From Lotus japonicus (taxonomy: Eukaryota > Streptophyta > Magnoliopsida > Fabales > Fabaceae), in contig NC_080044.1 of assembly GCF_012489685.1 (NCBI RefSeq), forward strand, positions 62,978,732-63,042,731: 64,000 bases of DNA, given 5' to 3'. The notes under the pieces are model-generated. The model saw nothing but the letters and a program-made list of their open reading frames with translations, ran no database searches and was not told the origin of the DNA. Shown in pieces: positions 57,126 to 64,000 of the stretch. The stretch's first letter is position 1, and every line of letters starts with the position of its first letter. The position numbers and the translations under genes are program-made.

Positions 57126-57811
57126 TAGGGGTGTTCATCGGTTCGGATCTATATGATGAAACCGACGAACCGAACCGAACCAAAGTAATTGGATTGGTTT
57201 TTTTTGTTATTTGGTTCAAAATCGATCCAAATCAATAAAAACCAATGAAGATTGGTTCGGTTCACGGTTTGAAAAATTTAAAACCAATGAACCGATGAAC
57301 CGAACCGATGATAAATATTTATTTACAAAATATTTAATATATATATATGTATTTATTAAAGTAATCTTTTGAAGAAATAATGTTCATGTTAGACTTTTTA
57401 TGTTTGTTAGACTTATTATGTTTTTGTTTTCTATTATTAATTTGTAATAGTACTAATATCAAACACCAATTTAAGCATTTCTACATTGTTAAGTAATTAA
57501 GTTGTTGATTATGAATTATGGATTTGTGATTAAGTTATGATTGAGTTATTGATTTGTCATTTTTATGCATTGTTAAATTGTGAATCATATGTGATTGCTT
57601 TATTTTTAAAGTTGTGGAATTGATATTGACAACTAAAAAAAGAAGTTGTGAAACCGATGAACCGAACCGATCCAAACCGTTCATCATCGGTTCGGTTCGG
57701 TTTTGAAACTTTTTTGGTTAACAATTGGTGGAAACCGAACCAATGAATTTTGATTGGATCGGTTTTCGGTTTCACCTAAAACCGGTCCAAACCGAACCGC
57801 GAACACCCCTA
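57126..57811. mobile_element. hAT-type MITE, copy 2 (686 bp)
   Basis: It has the same ends as copy 1 (TAGGGGTGTTC / GAACACCCCTA) in inverted orientation. It carries a perfect 8-bp duplication ATAAGGAG (57118-57125, 57812-57819). Subterminal GGTTCGGTTC repeats are present, and no transposase. Confidence 0.9.
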
Positions 57812-58945
57812 ATAAGGAGCATATTTTGCCCACGCTCAATTCCAATCCCATATATATCCAACATCATATGAATCTCCTGTGTTTTGGTTTGGGTGGGGAA
57901 TTCTTCTTACTAACAACAAATCTAATAAGTTTTTGTCCGACTCTCTTCTCTATTTTCTGGTTGTGTTTTCTTTTTTTGTTTAACCAAGTATTCCCACAGT
58001 AGACGTGAGAGACAAATATTCCCTCGATCGCTCTAATGTCAGCGGTAGGAAGAGTTTTAACCTTTTATAAGTTGAGAATTGAATTATATACCACTTGTTT
58101 AAAGGACAAAGTGCTGAACCATTCACGCAAATTTTCTTAGTTTCTATGTTTTTTTTTTTTTGGGTCTATGATCAAGATCACTTGTATATTTTTTGGTCAA
58201 TAGAGACCACTAGAATTTTTTCTGTTCAAATTAGACTTGTTTGATTACTGTTCTAAACAAAGTATACTGGTAAAGGCCATATATGCCCATGACCAAGAAA
58301 CCCACTCTCGAGTGTTACGGCTTGTTTCATTTTTTTTATTTAAAAAAAGATTTTAAACCTCTTGCTTTCGGAGAACTAAAAATAAAAGTATTTTGTAAGA
58401 TCATATTTAATTTTTTTTATTTTTTTGAAAAGAAACAAAAAAAAGTATGCATAAATTAACTTTCCCATTAAACTCAACCTCTCAGTATTACAAATAAGTG
58501 CAGAATTTTTGGGACAATGATGTTTGATGTGGGTAGTTAGTTCACTTTCTGCATGTCACACTACCAATAATAAGTGAGTCAACAATTAATTCAACATGAT
58601 GGTCTAAATTCCAGTATTCACCAATACACTGAATATATATAGTGCATATATGGCTTTTTTTCTTTACAAGTTCACCTTTTTCAATAGAGGCCGACCAATG
58701 CATAATTCTATTCCAACATCCACCCTCATGCATGCTTGCTTCAGTTGCTACGCACATTTTATTCTTAATTTGTAAAGCATGATATATATATCATGTGATC
58801 ATGCAAAAAGCAAACGGGGATACATCTTTTTGGTGAACCTATAGTAACAAATTAACTAACAATGAACAAAACTATCATGGCTATGATATTTTTACTATCA
58901 CACTCGTAGCTAAATTTAAGAATTAATGGCACATATTTTCCTCAT
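57812..58945. other. Spacer, no gene seen
   Basis: AT-rich sequence with homopolymer T runs (58150-58161). No coding or repeat structure was recognised. Confidence 0.4.
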
Positions 58946-60262
58946 TTGTCACATTGTGCAATTTGATTCTTCAATGTTTAAAATGAGCGACTTAATTTGG
59001 TCCCTGAATTTTTATTTTGTGAAAATTAGGTATTTTCATTACACTTCATCCAATTGCTAACAGACTTATCCTAAGTAAGGGTCATTAATGATGTTGATCT
59101 GACAATTTTATCATTGGAATATCACTTTCATTAAATAAAAATAATTAAAACATATATAATTAAAAGAAATTTATTATTTTTACGAATAGCAAAACATAAC
59201 ACCAACACACAAAAAACACAACCCTAATCCTAAACTATCTCCACCAACATCATCACCTATAAACATATCAAGAAAACACATGCCTAGAAATTGTTGAGAA
59301 TATATGTGAAGTTGCCAATACCAACAAAAGAATGCAAAGTTTTCCCCTCCAAGTGGAAGTTGTGGGAGCCGAAACGAGTCGTTGCTCTTCTCACCATTCA
59401 ATCCTACACATTGGGGTTATGCATTGCTCCATTGTGAGGTTTTGAGATTAGTTGGAACTCGACTGAGGGTTTTGCAGACTTTCATGGCTCTTTTATTAGA
59501 ACCTCCAAACCCTACCATGATCCAGAATCAGAACCATGGCCATCGTCTTTGGCGCCACCACCACAACCCCACAAAGTCACCGCTGCAAACAACACCCAAA
59601 GTCCGAAACAACCAACACAAGCTAGTCTAGCCCGAAAATCAAATGAAAACGACAAAAGGAAAAGAATAGCTTGATGAGGTAGATGGGGAAGAGTTTGTAG
59701 ATGTGGGTTTGGCAATGGAGAAGAATGTTTTGAAGGATCGGTAGGATGAAGAGCGAGAGATGAAGAAGAAGAAGAAGGTAAAGACGTTCGAAACAAAGCA
59801 ATCTTGCCACCGTGAGCCTTCTTAAATCGCGCAACCCACCACCTTATATTGGAGTCCAGCTTGGCCGAAGCTACCCCTCTTGTGTCTTCCCCATTGTGTT
59901 TGGTTCTCCAAGGAGAACCTTCAACCGTAAATGCTCCACCACGACACCATGTCCACATCCAAAACCCCAACCTCTCATAGCACTGCCGCCAATGGAGATC
60001 CACAAAATATTTGGTTGGAGTTGGTGATATGGTTTTGGGATTTTTTTTAGTTATATTTAATTTGTTTTGAAATTTTATTAATTGACATCTTACAGGAAAA
60101 AACTTCAGATTTACGTTACTAATAACTACCACATAGGATAACTCGGTTAGTAATTGAATGATAGTGCAACAGAAAAATCCAATTTTCATAAATTAAAAAA
60201 CTTTAAGGATACTACTCGTTTTAACATTAAAGAATATAATCAAACCGCACAATTGTAATTGT
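58946..60262. mobile_element. Candidate Mutator-like element with a GC-richer core
   Basis: ACATTGTGCAATTTGATTCT...CAATGTTTAAAATGAGCGAC at the left and GTTTTAACATTAAAGAATAT...CAAACCGCACAATTGT at the right are imperfect inverted copies over about 60 bp. The core 59340-60010 is less AT-rich than its surroundings, with ORFs on both strands (for example 59512-60189 minus) that match no family I know. It could be a captured gene fragment (Pack-MULE). No clean 9-bp duplication was found. Confidence 0.45.
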
Positions 60263-61482
60263 AATTGATGAAAGACCAAAAGTGCTTATTGATTTTAGAA
60301 CTTTAAAAGAGGAAATGAGCAATGCATGCTATCCACTTAAGAAATTTGTCAAAAAATATTCATATCATGGAGAGAGTATCTATCCTCAATTGAAACAGAG
60401 AACTTTTAGCAGAACAATCCTGTTTGTAATATACTTTTTTAGTCAACAGGTCCAGTACCTAGTGATTCCTACATATATATAAAATACACAAAGCCCACAA
60501 GAATATCGTTCTTTATATAATGTAAAATTAAAGGAAAAAAATTAAAGTCCATTCTTTATCCGTTTTTCACCTCTCATACAATAATACCATTCTCTTTTTA
60601 TCCAAGTTGATAGAATTTTGAGTTTTAATTCGATGATCATTAACTAAATGACTATCTGCATGAACCAGAGCTTTTGATGAATAATTGAATTCAGAAGAAA
60701 AGAAACTCTAATTTTCTTTTATTCTCTCTCGTAATCAATCGACTTTATTTCTTATTCCCAAACCTGTACATTAGACCGCACTACTTGTCCTTGCATTTTA
60801 ATTAGTTCAATTTAATTACTTTTATGATTATTACCATTTCTTTAGTCTAAAATCTAAATCTTACAAAAAAACAATGTTTTCAAAGATTAATATTTCCAAA
60901 AATTATTTAGAGAAAGAACATATACATGTGGGGTAACACTACATCCATCCACTAAGGTGACCAACTTATAGTATCGTGTTTAATTTTATTTAATTATACA
61001 GTACATAGTTACACTTTTTATTTTGTATGCTTGCCTGCATAGTGGGGTTGAGAGGAAAATATCAAATATATGTATCAAGTAAGGACAATGAAGTGGTATT
61101 CTGTTTATCTTTCTAAGCTTTAGAAACGTAATAATTGTTGTTAAAAGGTAGCATCTCACTTAATTAGCTTAAGTAGCTAATTAGCTAGAAAGGTCATTCG
61201 TTTACTTTGCACCAATGATATACCTACACCATTCTTTATCTAAAACTTAATATTATACTGTAATATCTTTTGCTTTTGTTGAAGCTTTTGACGCAAAGAT
61301 AAAGTGTCATTCTCATCTTTCTTTCCAAAAATTAATTTTTGTGTGCGGTGCTTATTTTATTCCCACTGTAATTTCAAGAAAACAAATAAATATCAGAATA
61401 AAATTGAAGCTTCACGATCAACTCGAATTTGATGTCATCAAGAAATCTTACATTCATTAAAATTCAGATTCCAACACTCTAA
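60263..61482. other. Spacer, no gene seen
   Basis: AT-rich sequence without supported features. Confidence 0.4.
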
Positions 61483-61725
61483 TTTTTTTTTTTTAAAATA
61501 AAGAATGGTAGAACGGAAAGAAAACACCTTCAGACAATCAGGTAGGACGTTAGTGGCATGCTGGAGAGGTCAGCAGAGACCCACTCCTAGAAAGGAGCGC
61601 CGAGGGATCTCCTCGAGGAGGGTTGCCCACCAACTGAGATTTTACTGACTCCAAAGAGATTTGAACCCTCAATCTCTAGGGAAGTGAGAGTTAAACCTGA
61701 AACTTGAAACCAGTTGTGTCAATTT
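61483..61725 (-). mobile_element. Possible SINE (minus strand)
   Basis: On the minus strand a B-box-like GGTTCAAATCTC (about 61667-61679) lies near the 5' side. The element then has a GC-richer body (GGCAACCCTCCTCGAGGAGA) and an A-run (T11 at 61484-61494). The A box is not clear. Confidence 0.4.
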
Positions 61726-61765
61726 TAATCACATAACTTTGATCTTAAGAGGTTACTTTGTTGGA

Positions 61766-62557
61766 AAATTTGTGGGTTTTTGTACCCAACTAGTATAGTT
61801 TTGTAAGGAAATTATAGCTTTGATGCACTTTTTTATTTATTTACCAATCTAGTATAAATTGTCACTTCAGTGGCGATTCTATTTTATTTTTTTTAAAGAA
61901 TCGCCAATTGCCAATAGCATTGGCGTTTAACCTTTTTTTTTCTTTTTCTAACTAAATCGCCAGCCATGTTGGCATTTTTTACTTTTTTGTTTTTTTTTAA
62001 ATCGGCAACATGTTGGTTGGCTTTTATTTTTTATTTTTTTAAATTAGTAATTAATAGCATCTAATCAATTGATACACACACAATTTTGTACATTACTCAC
62101 TTTTGCAGCACTATGATCATAAACATTTAAACCGATATTTAAAGATAATCATATGCATTATTAATTCAAGAGAAAGTTATTTTGGTTGTGGAATTGAGCA
62201 GCAATGAATTTTTTTCCGCACACATTGAGATCGTTGCCTTCGAGGTTCTTCCACCACTTGAAAATTTTAATTAATAATTTTAAAAAAATAAAAAATGAAA
62301 GCCAACTAACAGAGGTTGGCTATTAAAAAAACAAAAAAGTAAAAAACACCTACAATCCAACATGGTTGGCAATTAAGTTAGAAAACGAAAAAAAAGTAAA
62401 ACGTCAACGCTATTGGCGATTCTTAAAAAAATAAAATAGAATCACCACAAACAGTGTCAATTTATACTAGATTGGTAAATAAAAAAAAGTACCCAAACCT
62501 GTAATTTCCTTACAAAATTATACTACTTAGGTACAAAAAACTGTTTGGGATAATACC
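61766..62557. mobile_element. Long fold-back element with repeated GGCGATT/TTGGC stems
   Basis: The outer arms (TTTTGTACCCAACTAGTATA...TTTTGTAAGGAAATTA and complement) and the next ~200 bp on each side are inverted copies. These include ACCAATCTAGTATAAATTG, GGCGATTCTATTTTATTTTT and CCAATAGCATTGGCG. Each arm also holds T-rich units separated by small palindromes such as CCAACATGTTGG-like stems. The central ~180 bp is unpaired. No coding capacity. Confidence 0.75.
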
Positions 62558-63387
62558 CGAATAAAACTCTCAAGGACAGCGCGCAAATTGGTTTTCGCAA
62601 CTTAGCTTATTTTATTGCAGGTTCTGGTTTGTGAATGTGTACTGTTCGTATTGTTGCTCTTTCTGTTCCACCAAAGCTACTGTTCGGCTCGGTGTTCGCG
62701 TTGTTTAACCTTATATTTCTAACATACTGTACGCATTTAATCAACCTATTTGAGAACCGTCTAATTAAGATTAAAGGGTTAAAGACCTAACGTTGGTGAA
62801 TGTATCATCCCTTGACTGTAGGGAATCTGCGTTCATGAGATATGATTGTGCTTGGGAAATTAATTTTCAGAATAAAGATAAAGGTGATATATATAGAGAG
62901 TAGTATTTTTTTTTTCGAAAAAATGGTAGAGTAGTAAAAATGGGAAATACTGTTTTTTGTTTGTTCAATAAATGGGAAATAGTGTGTTTTTTTGGTCAAA
63001 GGGAAATAGTGTGTTAAAAGAGATTCCCCAACAATGGAGAAATTCCCCAACAATGGATCCATTCACTGCAGCCCATCGTCGTTGGGCTTCCAAATGTCCA
63101 TTTCCAATTGATTTTATTACATGATAATATCATTATCAGCCATTAGATTTTAGGACCAAAAGAAGCCATTAGTTTTTCATATTGTTGTATTTAGTCGGGA
63201 AAATAAATTGTTGTTTTCACACTATTTTTGCTATTTGCACGCCCTAGTTTAGTTTATTTTGTTACATTTCATAGTCAAGGTAATAGGTACAAATAGAAAA
63301 TATGTGATGTAAAAAAAAATCCCTTAACCACATGGCCAAACACGGGAAGGTGCTAATGTGCATCCACCTTTATTAATGAGTGTTTCC
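62558..63387. other. Spacer, no gene seen
   Basis: Short local repeats only: GGGAAATA...GTGTG at 62942, 62973 and 63001, and CCCCAACAATGGA twice at 63026-63056. Confidence 0.45.
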
Positions 63388-63550
63388 GAAGGTTAGCTCA
63401 AATAGTAAGAGCTAGGGGACATAAGAGTTGGGGAGGGGAAGAGTCAGGGTTCGAACCGTAGAAGGGAAATTTAATAGGAATTTTCTAACTTACTAACAAC
63501 TAACCACTAACCACTGACATTTGTCAGAAATTAATAAATATAAAAAAAAT
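63388..63550 (+). mobile_element. tRNA-derived SINE
   Basis: A box GGTTAGCTCAAATAGTAAGAGC (63391 onward, reading TAGCTCAAATAGTAAGAGC) and B box GGTTCGAACC (63448-63457) are spaced as in a Pol III internal promoter. An unrelated body and an A-rich end (ATAAAAAAAAT) follow. This is not a tRNA gene: no cloverleaf forms. Confidence 0.6.
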
Positions 63551-63753
63551 AGGACACGAGATCAAATATCCACCTCTACTCGTCAAATTTGGGACATTAT
63601 GCTATATCTTGTCATATAGTCACTTCATATTTTCTATTTTCATGAAGCTAAATGTATCTTTAATATTTTAATATGTGTTATGAACTTTTATATTAAATCA
63701 AATTAATACTAATTTATTTTTAATAACTATTCAACTAAATACATTTCCTTTTA

Positions 63754-63936
63754 GAGAAAAAGTTGGATGCATCGACGGTGTAAAGTTTTTTTACACCGTC
63801 AACCCATCAGATTTTAAGGATGTGAGAAAATCTCTCTTTTCATTTAATTTCTTTAATTGACATGTCACATCCTTGAAATCTGATTGGTTGACGGTGTAAA
63901 AAAACTTTACACCGTCGGTGCATCAAAATTAAACTC
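63754..63936. mobile_element. Mutator-type MITE, family GCACCGACGGTGTAAA, copy C
   Basis: A 183-bp near-palindrome (GATGCATCGACGGTGTAAAG ... complement) with flanks TTCCTTTTA / TTCCTTTAA (8 of 9 identical). It also has an inner inverted pair ATTTTAAGGATGTG / CACATCCTTGAAAT. Confidence 0.8.
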
Positions 63937-64000
63937 TTCCTTTAATATTACAATACATGTATATTTAAACTTTGAAAAACTAAAAAAGTTTTTTTTTTGT

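Noticed and set aside
63388..63460. tRNA gene
   Set aside because: A and B boxes are present but no cloverleaf or acceptor stem can be formed; it is better explained as a SINE head.
1..64000. CRISPR arrays, operons, rRNA or bacterial-type systems
   Set aside because: The window is plant nuclear DNA; the tandem repeats seen lack the direct-repeat/spacer pattern and no rRNA sequence was recognised.

Overview
The window is plant nuclear DNA. It is AT-rich and has GT-AG introns, long intergenic spacers and dense transposable elements. Protein similarity and repeat families point to a papilionoid legume (inference; the species is not determined).

Four host genes can be supported. (1) At 100-4215 (minus) lie the first 12 exons of a LEUNIG/LUH-type transcriptional corepressor that runs off the left edge inside its first WD40 repeat. 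(2) At 9711-16327 (minus) is a complete 13-exon BASS2-type plastid sodium/pyruvate cotransporter of 421 aa. (3) At 20309-21507 (plus) is a divergent 3-exon NAC protein of 214 aa. (4) At 48160-51209 (plus) is a 2-exon LRR receptor pseudokinase of 646 aa, orthologous in type to Arabidopsis At2g26730. BASS2 is At2g26900 in Arabidopsis, so genes 2 and 4 look like a conserved neighbourhood stretched by transposons. The genes are separate transcription units with no evident shared pathway.

The rest is mostly mobile DNA. 4.5-9.4 kb: a stack of non-autonomous Mutator-type and hAT-type elements, five of them in the window keeping 9-bp target duplications, plus LINE relics. 18.2-20.2 kb: a diverged AT-rich tandem array upstream of the NAC gene. 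21.5-26.1 kb: a 5'-truncated L1-type LINE with an intact 1360-aa ORF2, inserted 41 bp after the NAC stop codon. 26.6-27.5 kb and 38.4-41.3 kb: two copies of an unusual LINE-like element that encodes an RRM plus AT-hook protein and has no reverse transcriptase ORF. 28.2-32.7 kb: a dead LINE split by a DNA transposon. 33.6-43.0 kb: two nested Helitrons of one family with helicase and RPA-like remnants. 43.7-46.5 kb: a (CCA)-rich tract and a possible solo LTR. 51-64 kb: gene-poor sequence with a 116-bp solo LTR, hAT and Mutator-like elements, SINEs and a long fold-back element.

The best candidate for something undescribed is the ORF2-less RRM/AT-hook retroelement. The 38.4-kb copy has long target duplications and both copies share the same ORF-to-3'UTR-to-poly(A) layout, so the short form itself appears to have been mobilised.
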